A DNA stretch of 64,000 bases from Burkholderia sp. Ax-1724 (GTDB lineage: Bacteria > Pseudomonadota > Gammaproteobacteria > Burkholderiales > Burkholderiaceae). How positions within the stretch are numbered: position 1 is the first letter of the stretch; every line of letters starts with the position of its first letter. The position numbers and the translations under genes are program-made. The notes below the pieces were generated by a model. The model saw nothing but the letters and a program-made list of their open reading frames with translations. It had not been told where the DNA came from and ran no database searches. The stretch lies in contig NZ_VWWL01000020.1 of assembly GCF_011752995.1 (NCBI RefSeq), positions 104,109-168,108 of the forward strand. Direction: 5' to 3'. Shown here piece by piece: positions 32,043 through 44,301 of the stretch.

Positions 32043-32820
32043 TTACCTGTGGCGTCTTTGCGCGACCGGCATGGCCTTCGTCGTGTTCGGCCTCTGCGGC
32101 ATGCTGTTTTCGGTGCTTGTGTTTCCGCTCGCGTGGCTGTGGCCGCATCGCGCGTCGCGGCAGCGCGCCGTGACCGCCGTGATCCACTGGTTTTTCCGCG
32201 CGCTCGTCGCGGTGCTGCGCGGCGTCGGCGTGATGGAACTCGAAGCGTCGGGCGCGGCCGCGCTGCGCGCGGGCGGCCCGGCCGTCGTCGTCGCCAATCA
32301 TCCGACCTATCTCGACGTGATGGTGCTGCTCTCGCTCACGCCGCGCGCGTGTTGCGTCGTGAAGAACGCGCACTGGCGCAATCCGTGTTTCTGGGGCATC
32401 GTGCACGCGGCCGAATACGTGAGCAACGCGGACGCCACCGAACTCGTCGAAGCGGGTGCGCGCCAGCTTGCGGCCGGCTACACGATGATCGTGTTTCCCG
32501 AGGGCACGCGCAGCCCTGCGCCGAACCGGCTGCACGCGTTTTCGCGCGGCTTCGCGCATATGGCGCTGAAGGCCGGCGCGCCGATCGTGCCGGTGCTGAT
32601 GGATTGCGACCCGCCCGCGTTCACGCGGCAGATGCGCTGGTACGACGTGCCGGCGCGCGCTTTCCGGATGCGCGTGAACGTGCTCGCGCCGCTCGGCGTC
32701 GGCGAACTTGCCGCGCACGACGCGACCCCGGCCCTCGCGGCGCGCAGCGTGACGCGCGCCGTCGAAGCCCACATGACCCAGCACCTGTTCGATTATGGAT
32801 TCTTTAAAACTGGAAATTAA
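32026..32820 (+). CDS. Lysophospholipid-type acyltransferase of the aryl polyene cluster
   Basis: 264 residues. A hydrophobic segment near 15-40 anchors it in the inner membrane. Acyltransferase motifs: NHPTYLD (H-x4-D) near 88, FPEGTRS near 158, APIVPVL near 184. It likely transfers the aryl polyene or a fatty acyl group to a lipid carrier. Start overlaps the chain-length factor gene, and its end overlaps the first acyl carrier protein, so translation is coupled throughout. Confidence 0.88.
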   Translation: MTARLDYLWRLCATGMAFVVFGLCGMLFSVLVFPLAWLWPHRASRQRAVTAVIHWFFRALVAVLRGVGVMELEASGAAALRAGGPAVVVANHPTYLDVMVLLSLTPRACCVVKNAHWRNPCFWGIVHAAEYVSNADATELVEAGARQLAAGYTMIVFPEGTRSPAPNRLHAFSRGFAHMALKAGAPIVPVLMDCDPPAFTRQMRWYDVPARAFRMRVNVLAPLGVGELAAHDATPALAARSVTRAVEAHMTQHLFDYGFFKTGN

Positions 32821-33094
32821 AAAGCTTCTGATCGAAGCGCTCGATCTCGAAGACCTGAGCCCCGCCGATATCGACGACGATGCCCCGTTGTTCGACACCG
32901 ACGGCATCGGTCTCGATTCGATCGACGCGCTCGAAATCGGCATCGTGCTGCGCAAACAATACCAACTAACCATCGCGGCGAACGACGAACGCACGCGCGA
33001 ACACTTCCGCTCGATCAGCACGCTCGCCGCGCTCGTCGAGAGTCAGCGCGAAGCGTCGCAGGCTGCGAACGAAACCACCAGGAAAGGGGAATGA
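32795..33094 (+). CDS. Acyl carrier protein 1 of the aryl polyene cluster
   Basis: 99 residues. GIGLDSIDALEIG carries the phosphopantetheine serine (Ser42). Acidic helical fold of an acyl carrier protein, slightly long through a C-terminal extension rich in Glu, Ala and Asn. One of two carriers in tandem, as in other aryl polyene clusters (ApeE/ApeF). Confidence 0.93.
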   Translation: MDSLKLEIKKLLIEALDLEDLSPADIDDDAPLFDTDGIGLDSIDALEIGIVLRKQYQLTIAANDERTREHFRSISTLAALVESQREASQAANETTRKGE

Positions 33095-33097
33095 ACC

Positions 33098-33349
33098 GTG
33101 ACCGAGACTGAGATTCTTGAGCGCATCCGCGCGATCTTCAAGGAGAACTTCGCGATCGAGCCCGAGCGCGTGACGCCCGAGGCGCATCTGTTCGAAGACC
33201 TCGATCTCGACAGCATCGACGCCGTCGATCTCGCGATCAAGCTGCAGGAAATGACCGGCCGCCGTATCAAGCCCGAGGAATTCAAGTCGGTGCGCACCGT
33301 CGGCGACGTGATCGGCGCGGTCGAGTCGCTGCTCGCGGCGCAAGGCTGA
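33098..33349 (+). CDS. Acyl carrier protein 2 of the aryl polyene cluster
   Basis: 83 residues with a GTG start; GGGGA lies upstream. DLDLDSIDAVDLAI holds the modified serine (Ser39). Only about a third of residues match the first carrier, so the two are not recent duplicates and likely carry different chains or steps. Ends one base into the next gene. Confidence 0.93.
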   Translation: MTETEILERIRAIFKENFAIEPERVTPEAHLFEDLDLDSIDAVDLAIKLQEMTGRRIKPEEFKSVRTVGDVIGAVESLLAAQG

Positions 33350-34011
33350 TGCCCGCCGCGCGCTCGCGATCGCAGACGGCGCCGTCGTTGTCCGCCGCGC
33401 CCGGTACGCGGACTCACTGGAGCAGGGCCGTCGTGCGGGGGCTGCTGATGCTCGCGTATCCGGTGCTGATCCTGTGCGCATGGCATTGGGACACGCCACG
33501 GCTCGTCGGCTTCATGCTGCTCGCGATCCTGTGGCTGCAGCGCTGGGCCGGCGGCGGTCCGCTCGCGCTGTCGCTGCGGCAGCTTTCCGCGCTCGACTGG
33601 GGCGTGCTCGTACTGCTCACCTGCGCGTCGGCGGCGATCGTCGTGACCGACAGCGAGCTGTTGCTGCGTCTCTATCCGTCGCTCGTCAATCTCGGGCTGC
33701 TCGTCGCGTTCGGCGCGACGCTCGCGCGCGGGCCCTCGATGATCGAAAAATTCGCGCGGCTCGGCAATCCGAACCTGCCGGCCGACGCGGTGCGCTATAC
33801 GCGGCGCGTGACCCAGGTATGGTGTGCGTTTTTCGTCGCCAACGGCGCGTTTTCGGCGTATACGGCGCTGTACTGGAGCCGCGCGAACTGGTCGCTCTAT
33901 AACGGCGCGATTGCCTATGGGCTGATCGGCCTGCTGCTCGCCGGCGAGATCGTCTGGCGTTATCTCGTCGTGTTGCCGCGCGCCGCGCGAGCGGGTTCGG
34001 AGGCCGCATGA
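33349..34011 (+). CDS. COG4648-type membrane protein of the aryl polyene cluster
   Basis: 220 residues, start overlapping the previous stop as TGATG. A disordered Ser/Arg/Thr N-terminus of about 25 residues is followed by five to six hydrophobic segments. The pattern LLLRLYPSLVNLGLLVAFGA and WCAFFVANGAFSAYTALY is characteristic of this conserved cluster protein. Its biochemical role is not known; a membrane partner for the acyl-transfer or export steps is likely. Confidence 0.85.
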   Translation: MPAARSRSQTAPSLSAAPGTRTHWSRAVVRGLLMLAYPVLILCAWHWDTPRLVGFMLLAILWLQRWAGGGPLALSLRQLSALDWGVLVLLTCASAAIVVTDSELLLRLYPSLVNLGLLVAFGATLARGPSMIEKFARLGNPNLPADAVRYTRRVTQVWCAFFVANGAFSAYTALYWSRANWSLYNGAIAYGLIGLLLAGEIVWRYLVVLPRAARAGSEAA

Positions 34012-35723
34012 TCGCGCTGCACGATCTGCTTCCGGCCGTCGCGTCGAGTGCGCCCGATACGCCCGACGCGCTCGATACGCCGGTGTGCCGCGACGGCGCG
34101 ACGCTCATCGACCGCGCGGCGTTTCGCGCGCGCGTCGCGGCACTGATCGCGCTTGCCGAGACCCATGCGGCGCCGCGCTGCGCCCTGTGCATCGACGACC
34201 CGTTCGATTTCTCCTGCGCGTTGTTCGCGCTTTTCGCATGCGGCAAGGAGCCGGTGATCCCGGCCAACGCGACGCCGGGCTATCTGGCCGATCTCGCGGA
34301 CGCCTACGACTTCATGCTGACGGACGCCGATCTGCCGCCGTTCGCCGCGCGCGACGCGACTCATGCTGCCGCGACGCATGCTGCCAGCCCGATCGATCCG
34401 CATGCGCCGCTCACGCTCTACACATCCGGCAGCAGCGGCACGCCGAAGCCGATCCGCAAGACGCTCGCGCAGTTCAACGCCGAAGTGCAGACGCTCGAAC
34501 GGCAGTGGGGCGCGTTGCTCGGCGATGCGACGATGCTTGCGAGCGTGCCGCATCATCACATCTACGGGCTGCTGTTTCGCGTGCTGTGGCCGCTCGCGGC
34601 CGGCCGCGCGTTCGACCGTGCGATCGGCACGGAGCCGCTGCAATTGCAGGAGCGCATCGCGCAGTGCGGCGCGACCGCGCTCGTTTCGACGCCCGCGCAA
34701 TTGTCGCGCTGGCCCGCGTTGCCGGGCTTTGCCGCGCTGACCCCGGCGCCGCGCGCGTTCTTCTCCTCGGGCGGCCCGCTCGCGGCCGACGCCGCGCAGC
34801 ACTATGCGTCCGCCTACGGCGCGGCGCCGCTCGAAATCTACGGCAGCACCGAAACCGGCGGGATCGCGTGGCGTCGTCAGGATCACGGCGACGCGTGGCA
34901 GCCGGTCGCGGGCGCCGAGGTGCGGCGCGACGACGGCGCGCTGTGCGTGCGCTCGCCGCATCTCGATCACGATGGCTGGCATCGCACCGGCGACCGCGTT
35001 GCCTTCGATGCCGATGGCCGTTTCCGTCTGCAAGGCCGTCTCGACCGTGTGCTGAAGCTCGGCGGCAAGCGGGTCTCGCTGCCGGAACTGGAAGCGCGTC
35101 TCGTGCTGCATCCGTACGTGGCGCAAGCGGCGCTCGTGCCGCTCGAAGGCGCCTCGCGCGAACGGGTCGGCGCGGTGGTCGCGTTGAGCGAGGCGGGCGG
35201 CGCGGCCTTGCGCGAGGAAGGCCGGGTGGCGTTCGCGAAAACGCTGCGCCGTCATCTTGCCGATTATTTCGATGCGGTCGTGCTGCCGCGTCACTGGCGT
35301 TTTCGCGCGAGCCTGCCGTTCGATGCGCGCGGCAAGCTGCCCGCGAGCGCGGTGGCGGCCGCGTTCGAGCCGCGCGCCGAGGGCATGGAAGTGCTCGCCG
35401 AAACGCGCAGCGGTGACACGCTGCACTACGAACTGCGCGTGCCGCCCACGCTCGTGCATTTCGCCGGCCACTTTCCGGGCCTGCCGATTCTGCCGGGCGT
35501 CGTGCAGATCGACTGGGCCGTGCGGCTTGCGGCCGGACATTGGCCGAAGGTGCGCGCGCTTGCCTCGGTCGAGCGTCTGAAGTTCATGGCGCCGGTCCCG
35601 CCGGGCGCGGTGCTCGGGCTTACGCTGACGCACGACGCCGCGCGCCGGCGCGTGCAGTTCGCCTACCGGCTCGACGGCCGCGAATGCGCAGCGGGCGTGC
35701 TCGTGCATCGGGAGGATGCGTGA
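34008..35723 (+). CDS. Acyl-activating enzyme fused to a hotdog dehydratase (ApeH-ApeI type)
   Basis: 571 residues in two domains. Residues 1-450 are an AMP-forming ligase: the phosphate loop TLYTSGSSGTPKPIRKT near 134, YGSTETGGIAWR near 280, and the hinge and lysine region VLKLGGKRVSLPELEARL near 350. Residues 465-571 are a hotdog fold with HFAGHFPGLPILPGVVQIDW, the FabZ-like signature. The ligase would load the aromatic starter on a carrier, the dehydratase would remove water in chain extension. These are separate genes in some other aryl polyene clusters. ATGA overlap with the previous gene. Confidence 0.88.
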   Translation: MIALHDLLPAVASSAPDTPDALDTPVCRDGATLIDRAAFRARVAALIALAETHAAPRCALCIDDPFDFSCALFALFACGKEPVIPANATPGYLADLADAYDFMLTDADLPPFAARDATHAAATHAASPIDPHAPLTLYTSGSSGTPKPIRKTLAQFNAEVQTLERQWGALLGDATMLASVPHHHIYGLLFRVLWPLAAGRAFDRAIGTEPLQLQERIAQCGATALVSTPAQLSRWPALPGFAALTPAPRAFFSSGGPLAADAAQHYASAYGAAPLEIYGSTETGGIAWRRQDHGDAWQPVAGAEVRRDDGALCVRSPHLDHDGWHRTGDRVAFDADGRFRLQGRLDRVLKLGGKRVSLPELEARLVLHPYVAQAALVPLEGASRERVGAVVALSEAGGAALREEGRVAFAKTLRRHLADYFDAVVLPRHWRFRASLPFDARGKLPASAVAAAFEPRAEGMEVLAETRSGDTLHYELRVPPTLVHFAGHFPGLPILPGVVQIDWAVRLAAGHWPKVRALASVERLKFMAPVPPGAVLGLTLTHDAARRRVQFAYRLDGRECAAGVLVHREDA

Positions 35724-37597
35724 TGGGCATCGCGGCCTGCATCGTCATTCCGATCTATAACCACAAGGACGCGATCGGCGCGACCGTCGCGCATCTCGCG
35801 GTGCATGGCCTGCCGATCTTCGTCGTCGATGACGGCAGCGACGAGCCGACCCAACAGGTGCTCGCCGCGCTCGCGCGGCAGTACGCGGAGCGGCTTACGC
35901 TGCTGCGTCTGCCGCACAACGGCGGCAAGGGCGCGGCGGTGATGGCGGGCTTGCGGGCCGCGCGCGCGGCAGGCTACACGCACGCCTTGCAGATCGACGC
36001 CGACGGCCAGCACGATGCCGCCGACGTGCCGCGCTTCATCGACGCGGCGCGCACCGCGCCGGGCGCCGTGATTCTCGGCCGCCCGGTCTATGACGGCAGC
36101 GTGCCGAAGGCGCGTCTCTATGGGCGCTATCTGACGCACGTATGGGTGTGGATCGAAACGCTGTCGCTGACGATTCGCGACTCGATGTGCGGCTTTCGCC
36201 TCTATCCGCTTGCGCTCGCCTGCGAACTGATCGACAGCGTGCGACTGCCGACGCGCATGGACTTCGACATTGAGATTCTCGTGCGCCTCTACTGGCGGCG
36301 CGCGGCATTCCGCTCGATTCCAACGCGCGTCACTTACGCCGCCGATGGCGTGTCGCATTTCGACGTGTTGTGGGACAACGTGCGCATCAGCCGCAGCCAT
36401 ACGCGGCTCGTGTTCGGCATGCTGTGGCGTTTGCCGATGCTGCTCGCGCACAAGGTGATGCCGCGCCGTGGTGTGCTGGTCGATGAGGCTGATGGGGAAG
36501 CGAACGGCAAAGCGGCGGATAAAGTTGCCGCCAACGCCGCGGACACCGCCAACACCGCCAACGCCGCGCGTGACGCGGCGGGCCAACCCACCGGCAACTC
36601 GCCACGCAAACCCGCGGACGAACCCGCGCAAGCCGCCGCCCCCGAAGCCTGGTGGCGCATCGCCGAACGCGGCAGCCATCTCGGCATGAGTCTGCTCGCG
36701 CTGAGCTGCAAGCTGTTCGGCCGCCGCTTCACTGCGCTCTGGTTGCATCCGATCGTCGCGTATTTCCTGCTGACGGGCCGTGCTGCGCGCAAGGCGTCGG
36801 CCAACTACTTCAGGCATCTGAGCGCGGCCGCATCGTCCGCCGATGCCGATACCGACACGCCGCAGCCGGGCTGGCTGTCCGCCTATCGGCACATGCTCGC
36901 GTTCGCGCAGTCGGGCTTCGACAAGCTCGCCGCGTGGAGCGGCCGCGTCGACGCGGCCGACGTCAGCTTCGACGATCCTTCGGCATTCGAAGCATTGATC
37001 GCGAGCGGCAAGGGCGCGCTCGTGATCGGCGCGCATCTCGGCAATCTCGAGATGACGCGCGCGCTTGCCGTGCGCGGCGCACACGCGAAAGTCACGGCGG
37101 TGGTCTATACCGAACACGCGCGGCGTTTCAACGAGGTGCTCGCGTCGGCCAATCGCGACTTCGCGCGGCATCTGCTCGAAGTCGGCGATTTCGGTCCCGA
37201 GACCGCCGTGCTGATGCAGCAGCGCATCGAGGCGGGCGAGCTGCTCGTGATCGTCGGCGACCGCGTGCCCGCGCGCGAAGCGGGCCGCACCACCGACGCG
37301 CAATTCCTCGGCGCGAGCGCACCGTTCGCGCAAGGGCCGTACGTGCTCGCGCATGCGCTCGGCTGCCCGGTGTATCTGTTCTTCTGTCTGAAAGAGCGCG
37401 ACGGCTATCGCATGTACTTCGAGCCGTTCGCCGAGCGCATCGAGCTGCCGCGCCGCGAACGCGCGCAGCATCTGGCCGCATGGGCGCAACGCTATGCGCT
37501 GCGTCTCGAACACTATTGCCGCAAGGCTCCTTATCAATGGTTCAATTTCTTCGATTTCTGGGCGAGCCCGAGGCGAGGCGCAAATGGCCGAACATGA
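35723..37597 (+). CDS. Glycosyltransferase family 2 fused to a LpxL/HtrB-type acyltransferase
   Basis: 624 residues. Start ATG 35723 overlaps the previous stop. The first 250 residues are GT-A: VIPIYNHKDAIGATVAHL, FVVDDGSDE, and DADGQHDAADVPRF with the metal-binding D-x-D. A low-complexity linker (about 255-310, rich in Ala, Asn, Asp and Pro) leads to an acyltransferase similar to late lipid A acyltransferases, with GAHLGNLEMTRAL near 435, the H-x4-E/D motif. It likely glycosylates and acylates the lipid anchor. The fusion is known in this cluster type. Confidence 0.9.
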   Translation: MGIAACIVIPIYNHKDAIGATVAHLAVHGLPIFVVDDGSDEPTQQVLAALARQYAERLTLLRLPHNGGKGAAVMAGLRAARAAGYTHALQIDADGQHDAADVPRFIDAARTAPGAVILGRPVYDGSVPKARLYGRYLTHVWVWIETLSLTIRDSMCGFRLYPLALACELIDSVRLPTRMDFDIEILVRLYWRRAAFRSIPTRVTYAADGVSHFDVLWDNVRISRSHTRLVFGMLWRLPMLLAHKVMPRRGVLVDEADGEANGKAADKVAANAADTANTANAARDAAGQPTGNSPRKPADEPAQAAAPEAWWRIAERGSHLGMSLLALSCKLFGRRFTALWLHPIVAYFLLTGRAARKASANYFRHLSAAASSADADTDTPQPGWLSAYRHMLAFAQSGFDKLAAWSGRVDAADVSFDDPSAFEALIASGKGALVIGAHLGNLEMTRALAVRGAHAKVTAVVYTEHARRFNEVLASANRDFARHLLEVGDFGPETAVLMQQRIEAGELLVIVGDRVPAREAGRTTDAQFLGASAPFAQGPYVLAHALGCPVYLFFCLKERDGYRMYFEPFAERIELPRRERAQHLAAWAQRYALRLEHYCRKAPYQWFNFFDFWASPRRGANGRT

Positions 37598-39284
37598 TCT
37601 GAGCGCGGCGCACGAGGCCGGCGCGGGTACGAACGTGGACCCGGACAGGCATGCGCAGATGAACCCGCGCATCGATATGCACATCGACCCGCACACCGTT
37701 CCGCGCACAAGCGCCGAGGCGATCGTGATCGGCGGCCGTCGCCTGACGATCGAAGAGGTCGTCGCGATCGCGCGGCACCGCGCACCGGTCGCGTTGAGCG
37801 CCGATCCCGCGTGGCGTGCGCGCATCGAGCGCGGCGCGGATTTTCTGCGCCGCCATCTGGCGCAAGGCGCGACCGTCTACGGCGTCAACACCGGTTACGG
37901 CGATGCCTGCGTGGTCGACGTGCCGATGGAACTCGTCGAAGCGTTGCCGTTGCAACTGACGCGCTATCACGGCTGCGGCATGGGCGCGTATCTCGACGAC
38001 GCGCAAACGCTCGCGGTGATCGCGGCGCGCCTGAACTCGCTCGCGTATGGTTTTTCCGGCGTGCGGCCCGTGCTGCTCGAACGTCTCGCCGACCTGATCA
38101 ATCACCGCGTGTTGCCGCGCATTCCGTCCGAAGGGTCGGTCGGCGCGAGCGGCGATCTGACGCCGCTCTCGTACGTGGCGGCGGCGCTCGTGGGCGAACG
38201 CGAGGTGCGGTTCGCGGGCGCGTCGCGCGAGGCGCGCGGCGTGTGGGCCGAACTCGGCGCCGCGCCGCTCACGCTCGCGCCGAAGGAAGGGCTCGCGCTG
38301 ATGAACGGCACGGCCGTGATGACGGGGCTCGCGTGTCTCGCGTTTGCGCGCGCCGATCATCTGACGCGGCTCGCCGCGCGTCTGACCGCGCTGTCGACCG
38401 TCGCGCTCGACGGCCGCGCCGCGCATTTCGACGCGCTGCTGTTCGAGGCGAAGCCGCACTTGGGCCAGGCTGAAGCGGCCGCCTGGATTCGCGACGATCT
38501 CGCGGGCCGCGACGATACGCCCGGGCATCGTCTGCAGGACCGTTATTCGATTCGCTGCGCGCCGCATGTGATCGGCGTGGCGCGCGATGCGCTGACATGG
38601 GTGCGCCGCGACGTCGAAAACGAGCTGAACAGCGCGAACGACAATCCGCTGATCGACCCCGACAACGAACGCGTGCTGCACGGCGGCAACTTCTACGGCG
38701 GCCATATCGCGTTCGCGATGGATGCGTTGAAGGTGGCGGTCGCCAATCTCGCCGATCTGATGGACCGGCAGCTCGCGCTGCTCGTCGACGTGAATTTCAA
38801 CAACGGCCTGCCGCGCAATCTGTCGGGCGCCGCGCCCGCGCGCGCGGCGATCAATCATGGCTTCAAGGCCGTGCAGATTTCGTCGTCCGCGTGGACCGCC
38901 GAAGCGCTCAAGCACACGATGCCCGCGAGCGTGTTCTCGCGCTCGACCGAGGCGCACAATCAGGACAAGGTCAGCATGGGCACGATCGCCGCGCGCGACT
39001 GTTTGCGCGTGCTCGAATTGACCGAACAGGTGGCCGCCGCGCACACGCTCGCGACCGTGCAGGCCGTGAAGCTGCGCTTGCGCATCGATGCCGCGACGCC
39101 GGTGCCGGTGCCGCTGCGCGAGTTCATCGACGCAGTGAGCGCGCAATCGCCCTTCGTCGATGAAGACCGCGCGCTGGAAGGCGAACTGCGGGCATTGACC
39201 GCGTGCATCGGCGCGTGCGAACTGCTCGACGGCGATCGGACCACGGCGGATTCATCCCGCCAACGCAAAGGACGCGACGCATGA
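37584..39284 (+). CDS. Aromatic amino acid ammonia-lyase (HAL/PAL/TAL family)
   Basis: 566 residues from ATG 37584, overlapping the upstream gene by 14 bases. GSVGASGDLTPLSY supplies the Ala-Ser-Gly (188-190) that cyclises to the MIO cofactor. VYGVNTGYGDACVVDVP and NPLIDPDNERVLHGGNFYGG are further signatures. It removes ammonia from an aromatic amino acid, giving cinnamate or 4-coumarate, a probable starter for the polyene. The first 45 residues are Met/His/Asp-rich and unusual. Which amino acid it uses cannot be read with certainty. Confidence 0.9.
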   Translation: MAEHDLSAAHEAGAGTNVDPDRHAQMNPRIDMHIDPHTVPRTSAEAIVIGGRRLTIEEVVAIARHRAPVALSADPAWRARIERGADFLRRHLAQGATVYGVNTGYGDACVVDVPMELVEALPLQLTRYHGCGMGAYLDDAQTLAVIAARLNSLAYGFSGVRPVLLERLADLINHRVLPRIPSEGSVGASGDLTPLSYVAAALVGEREVRFAGASREARGVWAELGAAPLTLAPKEGLALMNGTAVMTGLACLAFARADHLTRLAARLTALSTVALDGRAAHFDALLFEAKPHLGQAEAAAWIRDDLAGRDDTPGHRLQDRYSIRCAPHVIGVARDALTWVRRDVENELNSANDNPLIDPDNERVLHGGNFYGGHIAFAMDALKVAVANLADLMDRQLALLVDVNFNNGLPRNLSGAAPARAAINHGFKAVQISSSAWTAEALKHTMPASVFSRSTEAHNQDKVSMGTIAARDCLRVLELTEQVAAAHTLATVQAVKLRLRIDAATPVPVPLREFIDAVSAQSPFVDEDRALEGELRALTACIGACELLDGDRTTADSSRQRKGRDA

Positions 39285-39712
39285 GCGGAACGCCGAAAAC
39301 GCTGAGCGCGAGCGCGACGGTCGAAGTGCCGTTTCACGACGTCGACGCGATGAACGTGTGCTGGCACGGCAACTATCTGAAGTACTTCGAGATGGGCCGC
39401 GCCGCGCTGCTGCGCGCATTCGACTACGACTATCGCGAGATGCAGGCGTCGGGCTATCTGTGGCCGATCGTCGAGGCGCATCTGAAGTATGTGCGGCCCG
39501 CCGTCTACGGGCAGACGCTCGACGTGCGCGCGCAACTGCTCGAATACGAAAACCGCCTGAAAATAGGCTATGAAATCGTCGATTGCGCATCGGGCACGCG
39601 CCTGACGAAGGGCTATACGATTCAGGTCGCCGTCGATGCCGCGACCCAGGAATTGCAGTTCGTGTCGCCGCCGGTCGTGTTCGAAAAACTGGAGCGTGTA
39701 TGGGGGCGATGA
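39281..39712 (+). CDS. Acyl-CoA/ACP thioesterase, 4HBT hotdog family
   Basis: 143 residues. VPFHDVDAMNVCWHGNYLKY is the 4-hydroxybenzoyl-CoA thioesterase-type active-site region, with Asp in the catalytic position. Normal length for the family. The ATGA start overlaps the ammonia-lyase stop. It may release starter or chain from a thioester, or correct stalled carriers. Confidence 0.9.
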   Translation: MSGTPKTLSASATVEVPFHDVDAMNVCWHGNYLKYFEMGRAALLRAFDYDYREMQASGYLWPIVEAHLKYVRPAVYGQTLDVRAQLLEYENRLKIGYEIVDCASGTRLTKGYTIQVAVDAATQELQFVSPPVVFEKLERVWGR

Positions 39713-40478
39713 GGGGAATGATGAGGAAGCCGATGGAAGGGGCGATGAATCGGAAGACGGCGTTCGCGGTTGCCCCCTGGGTACTGGGCGCAATGGCTGT
39801 GACGTGCGCGATCGCATGGCCGGCAGCACCGGCGCATGCCGCCACTGCAAACGCGAATGCCGCTACGAATGCCACTGCCACCGCGAATACGGCAACCGCA
39901 ACGACACCTGCAACCGCCAACAATCCTGCACTCGTGTCGCAGATCGCCTCGCATCTCGCCCAGGCCAAAGGCGTGCGCGCGCAATTCACGCAGACCCAAA
40001 CGCTCGCCGCGATGAAGCAGCCGCTCGTCAGCAGCGGCACGTTGCTGTTTTTCCGCGAGCGCGGCGTGATCTGGCAGATCGACACGCCCTACAAAGCCAC
40101 CTACGTCATCACCGATGCGGGCGTCGCGCAACTCGACGCCGAAGGCCAACGCGTGACCACGTACAGCGCGCACGGCGCGCGCGGCGTCGCGCAGGTCTCG
40201 AAGATGATGCGCGCGATGCTTGGCGGCGATCTGTCCGCGCTGTACTCGCAGTTCGACGTGGCCGCCGAAGGCAGCGCCGCGCAGTGGCGCATGCGGCTCA
40301 CGCCGAACCAGCCGCAGCTCGCGCAATCGATCAAGGGGCTCGACATGGCGGGCGGCGACTATCTGCAAAGCCTGCGCATCAGGCTCGCGAACGGCGACGT
40401 GACGAAGCTCGAGTTCGCGAAGAGCGCGACCGTCGACGCACCGACCGCGGCCGAGCGCAATCTGTTCGGAGCGCCGTG

Positions 40479-40479
<1 letters not shown>
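39709..40479 (+). CDS. LolA-like outer-membrane lipoprotein carrier
   Basis: About 256 residues from the ATGA-coupled ATG 39709; ATGs at 39721 and 39745 are possible starts and would give a more ordinary signal peptide (AVAPWVLGAMAVTCAIAW, cleavage after AHA). An Ala/Thr/Asn-rich linker follows. The mature body (VRAQFTQTQTLAAMKQPLVS, GTLLFFRERGVIWQIDTPYK) matches LolA, a periplasmic lipid-binding barrel half. In this cluster it should ferry the aryl polyene lipid across the periplasm. Confidence 0.88.
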
Positions 40480-43111
<2,632 letters not shown>

Positions 43112-43115
<4 letters not shown>

Positions 43116-44296
43116 AAGCGCCACCCGTTTATTTGCACGCGCTCGGCATGATCAACGCGCTCGGCGGCAATCTCGACGAAATCGTGCCGGCGCTCGCCGC
43201 CGCGCGCGCGCCCGGCATGGGCCCCGCGCATACCGGCATCGGCGATGCGTTCGTCGGCAGCGTGCTCGCGCCGCTCGATCTCGCGCCGCGCGCCGATCTC
43301 GCGCGCTACGACTGCCGCAACAACCGCCTGCTGCTGGCTGCGCTCGCGCAGATCGCGCCCGCGATCGACGCCGCGCGCGAGCGCTACGGCTCGGAGCGCA
43401 TCGGCGTCGTGCTCGGCACCAGCACCTCGGGCATCGAGGCGGCCGAAACCGCGTTCGTCTATCACGCGCAGGCGGGCGAGCTGCCGGAGAATTTCAACTA
43501 CCGGCAGATGGAAATCGGCACGGCCGCGCCATTCGCCGCCGCCGCGCTCGGCGTGCAGGGACCGGCGTTCACGATCTCGACGGCCTGCACGTCGAGCGCG
43601 AAAGCGTTCGCGTCGGCGCGCCGTCTGCTGCAATTGCAACTGTGCGACGCGGTCGTCGTCGGCGGGGTCGACTCGCTGTGCGAGTTGACCGTGCAGGGTT
43701 TTGCCTCGCTCGAATCGACGAGCGGCGCGCGCACCAATCCGATGAGCCGCAACCGCTGCGGCATCAACGTCGGCGAGGGCGCGGCCGTGTTCCTGATGAG
43801 CCGCGACGAAGCGGCGGTGCGGCTCGCGGGCCTCGGCGAATCGAGCGACGCGCATCATATTTCGGCGCCGGACCCGCAAGGCGTCGGCGGCGAACTCGCG
43901 CTGCGCGGGGCGCTGGCCGATGCGGGCATCGCGGCGTCGGCGGTCGGCTACGTGAATCTGCACGCGACCGCGACGCGCAAGAACGACGAGATGGAAGCGC
44001 AACTGATGGCGCGCGTGTTTCCCGGCGGCGTCGCCGCGAGCGGCACCAAGCCGCTGACCGGCCACCAGCTCGGCGCGGCCGGCGCGACCGAACTCGGCTT
44101 CGCGTGGCTCGCGCTCGCGTGCGAAAACGCGACGCTGCCGCCGCATCTGTGGGACGGCGAAGCCGATCCCGAGCTGCCCGCGCTCGATCTCGTCGAAGAC
44201 GCGCGCCGCTTGCCGCACGGCACCGGCCCGCAATACGCGATGAGCAATTCGTTCGCGTTCGGCGGCAGCAATGTCAGCCTGATCCTCGCCCGGTAA
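43112..44296 (+). CDS. Beta-ketoacyl-ACP synthase, first of three full-length ketosynthases
   Basis: 394 residues, GGAGAG upstream of ATG 43112, overlapping the exporter stop. Nucleophile in TISTACTSSAKAF, histidines in VNLHATATRKNDEME and GTKPLTGHQLGAAGATE, and GGSNVSLIL at the end. This is a full condensing enzyme of the FabB/FabF fold. Position resembles ApeO/ApeR-type enzymes of other aryl polyene clusters. Confidence 0.9.
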
Positions 44297-44301
44297 CGCG
44301 C

